DNA of 49,810 bases from NCBI RefSeq assembly GCF_934424005.1, contig NZ_CAKRXI010000024.1:1-49810 (forward strand), read 5' to 3'. Origin of the DNA: an uncultured Blautia sp. (lineage in GTDB: Bacteria; Bacillota; Clostridia; Lachnospirales; Lachnospiraceae). Positions 26,904-36,616 of the stretch are shown one piece after another (the first letter of the stretch is position 1; each line of letters begins with the position of its first letter). The translations under genes were made by a program, and so were the position numbers. The notes under the pieces were generated by a model. That model worked only from the letters and a program-made list of their open reading frames with translations. It searched no databases and had not been told where the DNA came from.

Positions 26904-28907
26904 TTATTTTCTAATTTTTATAATACATACAGCCCATGCCGACAGGTAAATTTCATACTTCGTACTATCACCATTCCCAAGTACTACCTCAAAATCATCC
27001 GCCACCTCAACTTTTTGTTCTTCCCAGGAATAATTCAGATAGAAACGAATCTTTTCGCCCTTTTCATTGATTCCTTCACGCACGATCACCGGGAATTTTT
27101 CCGGCACTGTAGCATTTACCTCAGCCTGAGCCAGAATCTTTATCAACAGCTGCTGCAGATAATGTTCTTCAAACATACATCCGATATACCAGGCATTTCC
27201 GCTTTCATAAGTATGATGCGTAACCGCTGCATACTTTTTCCAGTTCGGATGCTGATATGCAGAAATGATTTCTGCTCCATCAGGGATCAGGAGTTCCATA
27301 AAGGTCTCCGCCTTTGGTTCACCGTCCTCAAATTCTGTCAGTGTAACATTCTCTGGGAACGTGAACTGCTGATAATACATCCCGAAAACTTCGCTCAGAA
27401 TATGTGGCTGTCTGTCAGAATATACCTTCACATTTTCGTTGGCAAATGCAGTCTTGAACGTCGCGATTAGTGTACCTCCCTGCGCGGTATAATCTTTCAG
27501 ACGTGTGAGGATTTTTTCATCTGCGGTGTACATGGCCGGAAGAATGATTGCCTGGTATTTCTCAATATTTTTGCTCTCTTCCCAAATAATGTCACACTCG
27601 ATATTTATCTTATAAAGTGCATCGTAGATCCAACGGACAACATCATTGTATCCAATCCCACTGTTTCCTGCTGCAGTAGCTTCTATCCCAAACCATTTGA
27701 GTGCAGTCAGAGCCTCGTTGCTCACCATAATTGCAACTTTGTTATCCTTCTTCAAGCCTGATAAAACAGGAGAAAGTTTCTTAAATTCATCACCTACGAT
27801 ACATGCCTCTCGGTATACAGCATTTTCTTCCATGTCATGGCTAAGAAGACCTTTCCAATAAGTCTCAAAGGAGTTATGGATTGAATGCCAGTGCCAGTAC
27901 ATCACCCCAAACGCACCAGATGCCAGATGGCTGTATGCCTGCAGACGAAGCTGCCCATCATACGGTGTCCATCCCGGATAGCCCTGTGCTTCTGTTTCCA
28001 GAACCAGATAGTTGTCATTTTTGAGACAGCGGATCAGGTCTCCACCAAAGGCAATCTCTGCACCGGTCAGGTACTCCTGAGTCGGATGATAAATATCTGT
28101 TCCTGCCATAGTCAGGTGCTTTGCACATTTGAAATGGTTCACATCCGGCTGCACGCCGTAGGAATAACCTCTCCACTCAAAATCCAGATTGTGAGTGATA
28201 AACTGATCTTCTCTCTTATATTCGGAAACAATCGCTGCCTGCCAGCCAAGGAATTCTTCCACCAGACTTCTCTGATACTTTTCAAACTCTGCGCCAAGGC
28301 TTCCATTGATCGTGCCTCGTATATCTGGAAAATCCTCCCAGGCATTGATACGGTTGCTCCAGTAATCCAGCCCGAATTCATGATTCAGTGCATCCAGATC
28401 ATTATGAAATTTCTCACGAAGGTATTTCACGAACCCAAGCTGTACATTCCTGCCTGCTGTTCCATAATATTTCGTCTCATTATCAAGCTGGAATCCGATC
28501 ACACATTTGCGATGTGCTGAAACTTCCATCAGCTTACGGATGACTCTTTCTGCATGATAACGGTAAACCGGATGTGTAATGTCCATGTTCTGTCTTGTCC
28601 CATAAATGCCTCTTCCCCTGACCGTTTCTGCCAATACGTCAGGATATGCTTCTGCCATCCAGGTCGGCACAGCGTAGGTCGGAGTCCCTATGATAACATT
28701 AATCCCTGCTTTTTCCATTGCATCCATCACACGGATCACATGAGAAAAATCAAAAACTCCTTCCTGAGGCTCGCAGGTACTCCATGTGGATTCTGCAATC
28801 CGGACTGTGTTGATTCCCGCTTTTTTCATCATGGCAACGTCCTTCTCCAGACGGTCATATGGCATATATTCATCGTAGTAGGCTGCTCCGTAGAGTAATT
28901 CTTTCAT
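26904..28907 (-). CDS. GH42 beta-galactosidase
   Basis: A 667-residue cytosolic glycoside hydrolase of family 42, releasing galactose from beta-galactosides. No signal peptide is seen. The N-terminal TIM barrel starts LYGAAYYDEYMP and has QLDNETKYYG near 141-150 with the acid/base Glu, and LVLETEAQGYPGWTPY near 306 with the nucleophile Glu. A trimerisation domain and a small C-terminal beta domain follow. The start follows AAAGGAG. It stands alone between the MATE gene and an IS element. The exact substrate, lactose or plant galacto-oligosaccharide, is open. Confidence 0.92.
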   Translation of the reverse strand: MKELLYGAAYYDEYMPYDRLEKDVAMMKKAGINTVRIAESTWSTCEPQEGVFDFSHVIRVMDAMEKAGINVIIGTPTYAVPTWMAEAYPDVLAETVRGRGIYGTRQNMDITHPVYRYHAERVIRKLMEVSAHRKCVIGFQLDNETKYYGTAGRNVQLGFVKYLREKFHNDLDALNHEFGLDYWSNRINAWEDFPDIRGTINGSLGAEFEKYQRSLVEEFLGWQAAIVSEYKREDQFITHNLDFEWRGYSYGVQPDVNHFKCAKHLTMAGTDIYHPTQEYLTGAEIAFGGDLIRCLKNDNYLVLETEAQGYPGWTPYDGQLRLQAYSHLASGAFGVMYWHWHSIHNSFETYWKGLLSHDMEENAVYREACIVGDEFKKLSPVLSGLKKDNKVAIMVSNEALTALKWFGIEATAAGNSGIGYNDVVRWIYDALYKINIECDIIWEESKNIEKYQAIILPAMYTADEKILTRLKDYTAQGGTLIATFKTAFANENVKVYSDRQPHILSEVFGMYYQQFTFPENVTLTEFEDGEPKAETFMELLIPDGAEIISAYQHPNWKKYAAVTHHTYESGNAWYIGCMFEEHYLQQLLIKILAQAEVNATVPEKFPVIVREGINEKGEKIRFYLNYSWEEQKVEVADDFEVVLGNGDSTKYEIYLSAWAVCIIKIRK

Positions 28908-29170
28908 AGGATGTTCGCTCCTTTGTCATTTTTCCAGCAGGGACAGTCTTTTTCGAGCTTTTGTGTCTCCCGTCGGATTTCATCATGCTTTCTAGTTATA
29001 TTTTATCATAGTTAACAGGGATTTAATATTATTTTATCTCTCTGAAAGTTTACTCTTTCTATGGTCATTTTACTCCCCTCCTGATTATGCGACCATCCAT
29101 TGCAAGGCGTTTATTTTTCATATATAGTCATTTTTATATCATTTCAGGAATGCCATTTTAGAAATGAACG
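28908..29170. other. Gap upstream of GH42
   Basis: No gene seen. The stretch is AT-rich and must hold the GH42 promoter; a TATGATAAAAT segment at about 29000-29010 on the minus strand could be its -10 region, without a good -35. Confidence 0.35.
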
Positions 29171-29199
29171 ATTTTTATTTTTGAATTGATTAATCATCC

Positions 29200-29303
29200 C
29201 GTGTGAACTACTCGGCAACTAAGTTACCAGAGCATCTGAAATCTGGCGGGATACCGCCTTTTTTCAGGGTGCGTCCATGACACCAATACTGCTTGCCTTT
29301 CGG
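29200..29303 (-). ncRNA. Probable TnpB guide RNA scaffold (omega/reRNA) at the right end
   Basis: In IS605 elements the RNA that guides TnpB is read from the end of tnpB into the right end and the flanking DNA. Here the 100 bases after the tnpB stop are structured, with the GGCGG/CCGCC hairpin and a CTGAAA/TTTCAG pairing around it. The call rests on position and structure only. Confidence 0.5.
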
Positions 29304-30560
29304 CTATGCAGCTACTTTTATTATTTTTGGATTTTTTAGTCCGGTTACGGCCAGTTCCTTCTGCTTTCCGGAAACGGAAAGATATTTCCGCAGGATATTA
29401 AACGCGCCTACGGCATCTGCATTGTATCTTACTCCGTCAGTTATATACATGCCCCGTTTTTTTCGGTTTGATGCTTCTGCATATCTTTTTGATATTTCTG
29501 GTGATAACGGGCTACACTGGCTGGTATAGCTTTCTTCCTGTTTGATCAATTGAATCCCATACAGTTTCAGCTTATATTCCAGCATGATATACAGCTTATT
29601 ATACGGCAGGCTGTGAAGCTTCTGGTTGGTCTTATGCCCCATATCTTTTTCTTTACGGATATTTCGGATGTCTCCCACAACCACACAGCGGATATCTTTG
29701 TTTCTACAGTATTCTGCAATCCATCTGGTCGCTTTGTGAAGATAATCCTTCACTGCATTCTGCTTTTTCCTGTAAAGTCTCTGGATACGTTTCGATGATT
29801 TTGGATATTTTATTCCCCTTTCAGATTGTTGTGCATACCATACAGACTGCACTCTGGCGATTTCTTTATGAAAGTATCTTTCCATAGAAAGGTATTTTCT
29901 TCCCAGAATAAAAGCCCGGCCATTTCCGGAATCATAACAGGTCATCAAATTATGAAGTCCCAGATCAATAGATAAATAATGTCCATTCTGAGAAAGCTGT
30001 TCCGGCTCTTCAATCTCATAGATAACGATAAGGTCACATGCTCCATTTTCCGGTGGATAGATCCGCAGCTGTTTTATATGATCCATGTCCCTGAAAATCT
30101 TATTTTCAAGATATAGAAATTTTTCATGGATCCCGTATGTTTCTTCCATGTAGCTTTTCAGATCCTTTGGCAGAGACAGCCGCAGCTGGTCTGAACCTTT
30201 CTCATGCCGGATCCCCATCTGCATGTATGTGACCGGTATATTTCCCTGTTTAAAACGGGGCGGATTTGGATCTTTGATCCCTCCGGTCTTTTTCAGGACA
30301 TAAAAGGATTTCCATGCTTTGTCCAACTGCTTGCAGGTCTCCTGCGCTGTCTGTGACGGAAGCTGTTTGTACCACAGGTTCCCTTTATGTGCTTTTTTCT
30401 GATAATACCAGTCAGGATACTTTTCCAGTCCCAGTTCTTTATAATGACGCCGTTCGTAGTTGCAGATATTCCAGAGTTTGGAAGCTGCATAACACATATG
30501 CCCTATGATATTGGAATATTCCGGCCGGATTTTTACAGATGTTCTGTGTGACAGCAGCAT
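29304..30560 (-). CDS. tnpB: TnpB, RNA-guided nuclease of the IS605 family (zinc-ribbon-less type)
   Basis: A 418-residue OrfB/TnpB protein, the transposon-encoded RNA-guided DNA nuclease related to Cas12. The RuvC core is visible as YLSIDLGLHNLMT (first Asp), VVVGDIRNIRKEK (second site) and YNADAVGAFNI (last Asp). The usual C-x2-C pairs of the zinc ribbon are missing; the region reads ESYTSQCSPLSPEI with a single Cys. This fits the TnpB subgroup with a rearranged active site, in which a Glu in the QEESYTS segment is thought to replace the usual one. The start follows GGAGGAG. Confidence 0.88.
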   Translation of the reverse strand: MLLSHRTSVKIRPEYSNIIGHMCYAASKLWNICNYERRHYKELGLEKYPDWYYQKKAHKGNLWYKQLPSQTAQETCKQLDKAWKSFYVLKKTGGIKDPNPPRFKQGNIPVTYMQMGIRHEKGSDQLRLSLPKDLKSYMEETYGIHEKFLYLENKIFRDMDHIKQLRIYPPENGACDLIVIYEIEEPEQLSQNGHYLSIDLGLHNLMTCYDSGNGRAFILGRKYLSMERYFHKEIARVQSVWYAQQSERGIKYPKSSKRIQRLYRKKQNAVKDYLHKATRWIAEYCRNKDIRCVVVGDIRNIRKEKDMGHKTNQKLHSLPYNKLYIMLEYKLKLYGIQLIKQEESYTSQCSPLSPEISKRYAEASNRKKRGMYITDGVRYNADAVGAFNILRKYLSVSGKQKELAVTGLKNPKIIKVAA

Positions 30561-30613
30561 TCTTCTCCTCCTTCAGATAGTTATGCGGACCGCTATTCAC
30601 AGTCCGCCTTAAA

Positions 30614-31024
30614 TCAATACGACTTGCTCTGATGTTCAATATAACAGCGGATATTTTCCTCAGATACAGATCCAATCGTTTCCACATAATAAGAATGGTT
30701 CCACAGCTCTCCCTTCCACAGCTGGTTTCTTATTTCCGGAAAACGTTCGAACAGTTTTCTGCCGGTGATTCCCTTCAGATACTTGACGATTGCTGTTATG
30801 GACAGCTTTGGTGGAGCTGATACAAAGCAATGGACATGGTCGCCTTCACCACATTCAAATAAATGAACCGTAAAGCCCTTGTCCTCGGCGATCTGCTGCA
30901 CCAATTCCTTTAGGTATTCCTCAATTTCTGAATTTAATATCTTCCGGCGGTATTTCACCGACCATACCATATGGTAGTTGATGTTACACACGCAAGTCCT
31001 GTAATGTATTAGATTTTCTTTCAT
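30614..31024 (-). CDS. tnpA: TnpA, Y1 HUH transposase of IS200/IS605
   Basis: A 136-residue single-strand transposase that cuts and joins element ends through a Tyr. It has the HUH motif as GDHVHCFV and the catalytic Tyr in the C-terminal helix, NIRCYIEHQ. The start ATG at 31024 begins KENLIHYRTCVC, the family N-terminus; the longer frame from 31063 overlaps the left end. The length is normal and both motifs are intact, so it may be active. Confidence 0.9.
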   Translation of the reverse strand: MKENLIHYRTCVCNINYHMVWSVKYRRKILNSEIEEYLKELVQQIAEDKGFTVHLFECGEGDHVHCFVSAPPKLSITAIVKYLKGITGRKLFERFPEIRNQLWKGELWNHSYYVETIGSVSEENIRCYIEHQSKSY

Positions 31025-31304
31025 ACATATATGTATAACATAACGAGTTGAAGTACGCAACAAAAATCGAACATATTTTCGTTTTCAATTTCGCTTGATT
31101 ATATGCCGGTTACGCCATATAATCAAGCATATAATCAATTAATATCAAAGGATTGGGAGATCATTATATAATCAGATTATTTCAATGTGCAGATATGCAC
31201 AATCCTGCGCTTTCATCTCGGTAATTGAATTGCCGAGGATTCCCGCTTATTGTCCTAAATTATACTTTAGATATAAAAACACACGAAAGAAAGAGGAACA
31301 CATA

Positions 31305-32675
31305 ATGCCTACAGAAAACTATAAATTCCCGGCCGATTTTGTATGGGGCGCTGCAACCAGTTCCTATCAGATTGAAGGAGCTGTAAGTAAGGATGGCAAA
31401 GGCGAAGATATCTGGGATGTTTTTACAAGAGAAGATAATCGCATTTTTGAACATCATACAGGTGAAATTGCCTGTGACCATTACCACCGTTTCAGAGAAG
31501 ACGTAAAGCTGATGAAAGAGATGGGGCTTCATGCCTATCGTTTTTCCATCAACTGGAGCCGCGTACTTCCAAATGGATATGGACAGGTAAATGAAAAGGG
31601 TATTGCCTTTTATGATGCCCTGATTAACGAACTTCTGGACAACGATATCGAACCATATGTAACTTTATATCACTGGGAACTTCCGTATGAGTTATACAAA
31701 AGAGGCGGCTGGCTGAATCCGCAGATTGTAGAATGGTTTGGTAACTATGCCCGTCTTATTGCAGAGCGTTTCAGTGACAGAGTAAAAAATTTCTTTACCC
31801 TGAATGAGCCACAATGCTTCGTCGGTCTTGGATTTCTGACCGGCGAACATGCACCGGGAGTCCATGCGCCCCTCCGTGATACTTTTGAAATGGCTCATAA
31901 TGCTCTTAAGGCACATGGCAGAGCGGTACAGATGCTTCGTGCCTATGGAAAGCAAAAACTTTCAATCGGTTTCGCTCCAACCGCTTCTATGTGTTATCCG
32001 GAAACAGAAAGCACAGAAGATATTGAAGCTGCAAGAAAAGCATTATTTTCTCTGCCAGACGATCCAAATAACTGGACCTGGAATGTTTCCTGGTGGTCAG
32101 ATCCTGTATTCTTCGGAAAATATCCTGAAGAGGGTCTCCAGAAATACGAAAAATATCTTCCGAAGATTACCGATGAAGATATGAAATTAATCTCTGAACC
32201 AATTGATATCTACGGTCAGAATATCTATAACGGTCAGTGTATTCGAATGGGAAAAGATGGTCAGCCGGAATATGTCAGACGCTATGAGGGATTCCCGAAG
32301 ACAGCCATTGACTGGCCGGTGACACCGGAATGTCTGAACTGGGGACCACGTTTCCTGTATGAACGTTATAAAACTCCAATTTATATTACAGAGAACGGAA
32401 TGTCCTGCCACGATGTTATTTCGCTTGACGGAAAAGTACATGATCCAAACAGAATTGATTTTCTTGCAAGATATCTCGGAGAATTAAAAAAAGCATCTGC
32501 TGTTGCAGATATCCGTGGCTACTTCCAGTGGTCTCTGATGGATAACTTCGAATGGTCAAAAGGTTACTCTGAGCGTTTCGGACTGATCTATGTTGACTAC
32601 CAGACTCAGCAGAGAATTCTGAAAGATTCTGCTTACTGGTACAGAGATTATACAAAAAATAACGGAGAACTCTGA
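31305..32675 (+). CDS. GH1 beta-glucosidase
   Basis: A 456-residue cytosolic family 1 glycoside hydrolase that splits beta-glucosides such as cellobiose. The TIM barrel begins FPADFVWGAATSSYQIEGA, the acid/base Glu is in FFTLNEPQ and the nucleophile Glu in PIYITENGMS. It lacks phospho-sugar clues and is near a GPH transporter rather than a PTS, so it probably acts on free sugars (inference). ATG 31305 follows AAGAGGAAC; the longer frame from 31185 has no support. It converges with the GPH transporter gene across a hairpin. Confidence 0.93.
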   Translation: MPTENYKFPADFVWGAATSSYQIEGAVSKDGKGEDIWDVFTREDNRIFEHHTGEIACDHYHRFREDVKLMKEMGLHAYRFSINWSRVLPNGYGQVNEKGIAFYDALINELLDNDIEPYVTLYHWELPYELYKRGGWLNPQIVEWFGNYARLIAERFSDRVKNFFTLNEPQCFVGLGFLTGEHAPGVHAPLRDTFEMAHNALKAHGRAVQMLRAYGKQKLSIGFAPTASMCYPETESTEDIEAARKALFSLPDDPNNWTWNVSWWSDPVFFGKYPEEGLQKYEKYLPKITDEDMKLISEPIDIYGQNIYNGQCIRMGKDGQPEYVRRYEGFPKTAIDWPVTPECLNWGPRFLYERYKTPIYITENGMSCHDVISLDGKVHDPNRIDFLARYLGELKKASAVADIRGYFQWSLMDNFEWSKGYSERFGLIYVDYQTQQRILKDSAYWYRDYTKNNGEL

Positions 32676-32680
32676 AACAA

Positions 32681-32726
32681 GCAGCGGTTACAAGAACTAT
32701 ATTAAAACTCTTGTAACCGCTGTTCA
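32681..32726. terminator. Hairpin between convergent GH1 and GPH genes
   Basis: A perfect 13-bp inverted repeat AGCGGTTACAAGA/TCTTGTAACCGCT around 13 bases. The U-tract is poor on both sides, but its place between two convergent stops makes a terminator likely. Confidence 0.65.
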
Positions 32727-32734
32727 ATTATTCT

Positions 32735-34084
32735 CTATTCCTGCCCCAGAACCTTCTGAATGTCCCAGAACTTCATTGCAATAATACAGATAACAGATAT
32801 AATGATTGGTATTCCATAAACAAGAACTATTTCTGCATTTGCTACTGATGCCGGCTGCACGGCAAGTTTGCCATCATAATGACCGACAGCAAGTCCCCAT
32901 CCAAGAATTGCAGACGCCAGTCCTGTTCCAACTTTTATTCCTATACTGTTAACAGCTGTAGCCAGTCCTTCAAATCGTTCTCCTGTCTGGTTTTCCAACA
33001 GATCCACAATATCCGGAGCAAATGTAAAGATGCCTGTTACATATGGGGCCAGTCCGATACCTGTGATTGCTGTTGCTACCAGAACCAGAGGCAAACTTCT
33101 CGCACCAATCACTCCAAGAATACATCCGATAATATAAACAGCAGACCCCTGCATCAGTGTTTTCTGTTTTCCCTGTTTACTAAATAATTTCGGAGCAATC
33201 GCAATTCCTATAATTGTTGCCAGAACACTCGCTATTGCAACCAGACTATATAATCCCGCATTTCCCAATACATCTCTTGTGTAATAAACATGTGTTGCAA
33301 GGACCAGTCCGTTCAGGATATAAACACACATAAATACAATTACAGAAATATAAAAATATTTCGTATGCAACATTGCTTTAAGTCCTACTTTGATATCTCC
33401 ATGTGGAACTTTCTTCTCGCCATTCTCCTCTACATCTCTTTTTTCTTTAATCACAAAGAACGTAATAGATTGCAGAATCAGACATATTATTGAAAAAATC
33501 AATGCCGTTTTTGTCCACGCTGCCTGTACTTTTGAGCCACCATTTCCGTTCAGAACCAGTGGTGTCAAAATAGACAGCAGCAAACCGGCAAGAAATGCAA
33601 AAATTCCTCTTACAGAGCTTACTTTTGACCTATCCTCTGAATCAAGACTGAAACGAGATAACATTGCATGATAGCTCAGGTTATTGATTGTATAAAATAC
33701 TACTGTTAATAAGAAATATGTAATAATTACCCATGCAGTCTTTACCGTTGCAGATGCTTTTGACGGCACGTTATAGACAAGTATCTGCGTAATTACAAGA
33801 GGAATGATACTTGCTCCAAACCACGGTCTGGCTTTTCCCATTTTGGTTTGAGTTTTCTCTATCACAATACCAAACAGAATATCACTTACACCATCAAATA
33901 GTCGCAGGATCAGCATCATTGTCCCAATCATCCCTGCTGCCATTAAAGCACTGTCTGTATAATACAATGTCAGCCAGGAGGAACAAAAAGTCCACACAAA
34001 GTTTGAGCCTAAATCACCTAATGCATACGCCAGTTTTTCTCCTCCACTGGTTACACCATATGGCCTTTCTTTTTTATTCTTCAA
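32735..34084 (-). CDS. GPH-family (glycoside-pentoside-hexuronide) sugar transporter
   Basis: A roughly 449-residue twelve-helix cation:sugar symporter of the MFS-related GPH family. It shows the family N-terminus (KLAYALGDLGSNFVWTFCSSWLTLYYTD), the LRLFDGVSDILFGIVIEKTQTKMGKARPW loop and ILGWGLAVGHYDG near the end. The start is probably the TTG at 34084, 8 bases after GAGAGG; the frame opens upstream at another TTG, 34102. It follows GH3 with only a short gap, so the pair likely imports and cleaves a beta-glucoside. Confidence 0.87.
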   Translation of the reverse strand: MKNKKERPYGVTSGGEKLAYALGDLGSNFVWTFCSSWLTLYYTDSALMAAGMIGTMMLILRLFDGVSDILFGIVIEKTQTKMGKARPWFGASIIPLVITQILVYNVPSKASATVKTAWVIITYFLLTVVFYTINNLSYHAMLSRFSLDSEDRSKVSSVRGIFAFLAGLLLSILTPLVLNGNGGSKVQAAWTKTALIFSIICLILQSITFFVIKEKRDVEENGEKKVPHGDIKVGLKAMLHTKYFYISVIVFMCVYILNGLVLATHVYYTRDVLGNAGLYSLVAIASVLATIIGIAIAPKLFSKQGKQKTLMQGSAVYIIGCILGVIGARSLPLVLVATAITGIGLAPYVTGIFTFAPDIVDLLENQTGERFEGLATAVNSIGIKVGTGLASAILGWGLAVGHYDGKLAVQPASVANAEIVLVYGIPIIISVICIIAMKFWDIQKVLGQE

Positions 34085-34107
34085 TATATTCACCTCTCTC
34101 AAGACTG

Positions 34108-36471
34108 CTATAATTTTTTAAATTCTTCTATGATATATTTCCACGCAGCTTCTTTTTCTTCCTTTGTTTTTCCCTGTTTTCTGAACAGATTTGCGATTGC
34201 AGAACTATCTGTTTCCCAGAGTTCTTTTAATGTGTAATCCGGTGCGTACTGAATTGGTACTGCTGCTACAAGATTGATATTATCATCAATTGCATGATTG
34301 ATAATCTCAACAGCTTTCGGATTTGTAACAAGTTTTCCGATTCCTGTGATGACGCTCCATCCAAATGGATCACGACAAGATACTTCAATCATCTTGGATA
34401 ATACAATGTCTCTTGAAGATTTTCCAATTAAAATATCATATTTTCCCGGTTCTGTGACGAATTCTTCCAAACCGGTATGATAATGTGCCAGATTTTCTTT
34501 TTTCACAATAAAAGATACATTTTTTCTTTCTCCAGGATTCAAATATACTTTTTTAAATCCCCTTAATTCTTTCTCTGGTTTATCAAAGTCAGTCTTCGGA
34601 GACGCAATATAAAGTTGGACAACTTCAGCACCATACATATTTCCGGTGTTTTCCACATCAACACTTATCCTGATATCTTCCTGATCCACATTCGTATCCT
34701 CTGCTTTCAGATTAGATATTCTGAAAGTTGTATATGACAGACCATATCCAAACGGAAACTGTGGTTCAATCTTTCTTGCATCATACCAGCGATATCCTAC
34801 ATATATTCCCTCTCCATACCAGACTTCTTTATTTTCTCCTCCATAATTCTTATATGCCGGTGTATCACAATATTCTTTCGGCCAGGTGTCTGTCAGTTTT
34901 CCAGACGGATTATAAAGTCCTAATATGGCATCTGTCACTGCATTTCCACCTGCCTGTCCGGCAAAGAAAGGACAAAGGACAGCATCACAATCATCCAAAT
35001 AATCTGTCAATGTAATCGGGCCTGATGAATTACAGATAAGCAACAGTTTTCCTTCGTTTTCTTTTGCATCTGTAATTGCCTGTAGCAGTGCCTTTTTATC
35101 CTCTTCATCCATATCCATAGTGAGTCGGTCAGCACCTTCCTGACCATCTGCCCCTACTACAGCCACATACAATGTAGTATCTGTTTCCGGTTCTTCAAAA
35201 CGTACATTTTCTGCCCCCAGCAGTTCCACGGCACGGTCATATGGATTCGTAATAAAACTGGACGGAACTTTTCCGCTTCCTTCTGAATTGGCGGCAAATT
35301 CTCTGGATCTTTTTCCATAAAAACACAGTTTTGCTCCATGTTTGTCTATTGGAAGCGTATTATCATTTTTCAGAAGAATCATGGCATCTCTTGCCGCTTT
35401 TTCTACAACTTTTTTTGCCTCTTCCAAGTCAAATGTAACCTGTTTTTTATTCATCATTCCGCTTTTTACAATTACTCTCATAATTCTGCGGCAGGAATCA
35501 TTTAATTTTTCCACATCAAGCAAGCCATTATTCACTGCATCTATAATACATTTAATTCCACGCGGTCCTGGCATAGTCAAATCCGTACCTGCCGCAAGAG
35601 CCGGTACCTGTTCATAGGAAGCTCCCCAGTCCGAAATAACGCAGCCTTCAAACCCCCATTCTTCTTTCAGAACCTTACTGAGTAGCCACTCATTCATTGC
35701 ACATGATTCATCGTTGATCTTATTGTATGCACTCATCACAGTAAGTGCCCCTGCATCCACACAGGTCTTAAAAGCTGGCAGATAAATTTCCCGCAGAGCC
35801 CTCATTGAAATTTTTTCATTGATTTTAAGGCGGTCTTTTTCCTGCGAATTGGCAGCAAAATGTTTCGGATTTGAAATAATTCCTTCATCCTGAAGTCCCA
35901 TGACAACGGCTTCTGCAATTCTGCTTACCAGATAAGGATCTTCAGAATAGCTTTCTGTCAGTCGACCACAAAGTGGATCACGATGAATATTAATATTGGG
36001 TGAAAGAATCAGATCTATCCCATATTTTACAAATTCCTTTGCAACCGTCCGTGCACATTCGTTCGCGATCTCCGGATTCCAGGTGCTTGCCTGAGATATC
36101 CCTGTTGGATAACTGATCACCTCATGTGTGGCAGGTATTGAAACACCAGCTTCAGCTGCCTCTTTAGCTTTTCTTTGCATCTCTGTAACAGACGCCAGAA
36201 GTCCTCCCATCGTACCAAAGGCTTCCCGGTCAAACTCTTCTCCATTTGCATTCTTTTTTCCAGCCAGTTCTTTGTATGTTTTCTCTACTGTATACTGAAA
36301 CATATTCAGTCCATTACAACAGTCACTGGTCCAGACAGATGGAATCCCATATTTATCCATTTTTGCAGAACTCATTGGCGAGCCACCAATAACCAGAGTT
36401 GCTTTTTCTTCCAATGACATCTCGTCAATGATTTTTTCAACAGATGCCAGATCTTTTAATTGTGTTGCCAC
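34108..36471 (-). CDS. GH3 beta-glucosidase
   Basis: A 787-residue glycoside hydrolase of family 3 with no signal peptide, so cytosolic. The N-terminal barrel carries KHFAANSQE and the nucleophile Asp in CVISDWGASY near 276-285; the alpha/beta sandwich and a fibronectin III-like domain (WYDARKIEPQFPFGYGLSYTTF onward) follow. It begins with GTG after GGAGG-AAAAAGA. It is the first gene of a GH3-GPH operon and diverges from an AraC regulator. The sugar is probably a short beta-glucoside such as gentiobiose or cellobiose. Confidence 0.92.
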   Translation of the reverse strand: MATQLKDLASVEKIIDEMSLEEKATLVIGGSPMSSAKMDKYGIPSVWTSDCCNGLNMFQYTVEKTYKELAGKKNANGEEFDREAFGTMGGLLASVTEMQRKAKEAAEAGVSIPATHEVISYPTGISQASTWNPEIANECARTVAKEFVKYGIDLILSPNINIHRDPLCGRLTESYSEDPYLVSRIAEAVVMGLQDEGIISNPKHFAANSQEKDRLKINEKISMRALREIYLPAFKTCVDAGALTVMSAYNKINDESCAMNEWLLSKVLKEEWGFEGCVISDWGASYEQVPALAAGTDLTMPGPRGIKCIIDAVNNGLLDVEKLNDSCRRIMRVIVKSGMMNKKQVTFDLEEAKKVVEKAARDAMILLKNDNTLPIDKHGAKLCFYGKRSREFAANSEGSGKVPSSFITNPYDRAVELLGAENVRFEEPETDTTLYVAVVGADGQEGADRLTMDMDEEDKKALLQAITDAKENEGKLLLICNSSGPITLTDYLDDCDAVLCPFFAGQAGGNAVTDAILGLYNPSGKLTDTWPKEYCDTPAYKNYGGENKEVWYGEGIYVGYRWYDARKIEPQFPFGYGLSYTTFRISNLKAEDTNVDQEDIRISVDVENTGNMYGAEVVQLYIASPKTDFDKPEKELRGFKKVYLNPGERKNVSFIVKKENLAHYHTGLEEFVTEPGKYDILIGKSSRDIVLSKMIEVSCRDPFGWSVITGIGKLVTNPKAVEIINHAIDDNINLVAAVPIQYAPDYTLKELWETDSSAIANLFRKQGKTKEEKEAAWKYIIEEFKKL

Positions 36472-36524
36472 TCTTTTTCCTCCATTCCTTTTCTTCGGCC
36501 AAAGAAATACGTTTTCGATATGGT

Positions 36525-36593
36525 TTATTATGATTTGAAATCTCTTTAGTCAATATCAGATAATTGATTTTTATATTAATTTTATGATATTAT
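36525..36593. promoter_or_regulatory. Divergent promoters of GH3 (minus) and the AraC regulator (plus)
   Basis: Minus: -35 TTGACT at 36553..36548, 17-base spacer, -10 TAATAA at 36530..36525. Plus: -35 TTGATT at 36564-36569, 18-base spacer, -10 TATTAT at 36588-36593. The two start back to back, as for a regulator and its target. Confidence 0.6.
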
Positions 36594-36616
36594 ATTCTTA
36601 ATGGAGGATGCGGGAT

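Larger units (their letters stand above)
29170..31145 (-). mobile_element. IS200/IS605-family insertion sequence with tnpA and tnpB
   Basis: A complete-looking single-strand transposon: tnpA then tnpB, with no terminal inverted repeats or target duplication. The left end, before tnpA, has a 12-bp hairpin CTTGATTATATG/CATATAATCAAG near 31094-31127. The right end, after tnpB, has GGCGG-GATA-CCGCC at 29243-29256. Hairpins near each end are what the Y1 transposase recognises. The exact ends are uncertain by tens of bases. The stretch after tnpB probably also encodes the guide RNA of TnpB. It sits between GH42 and GH1 genes without breaking either. Confidence 0.8.
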
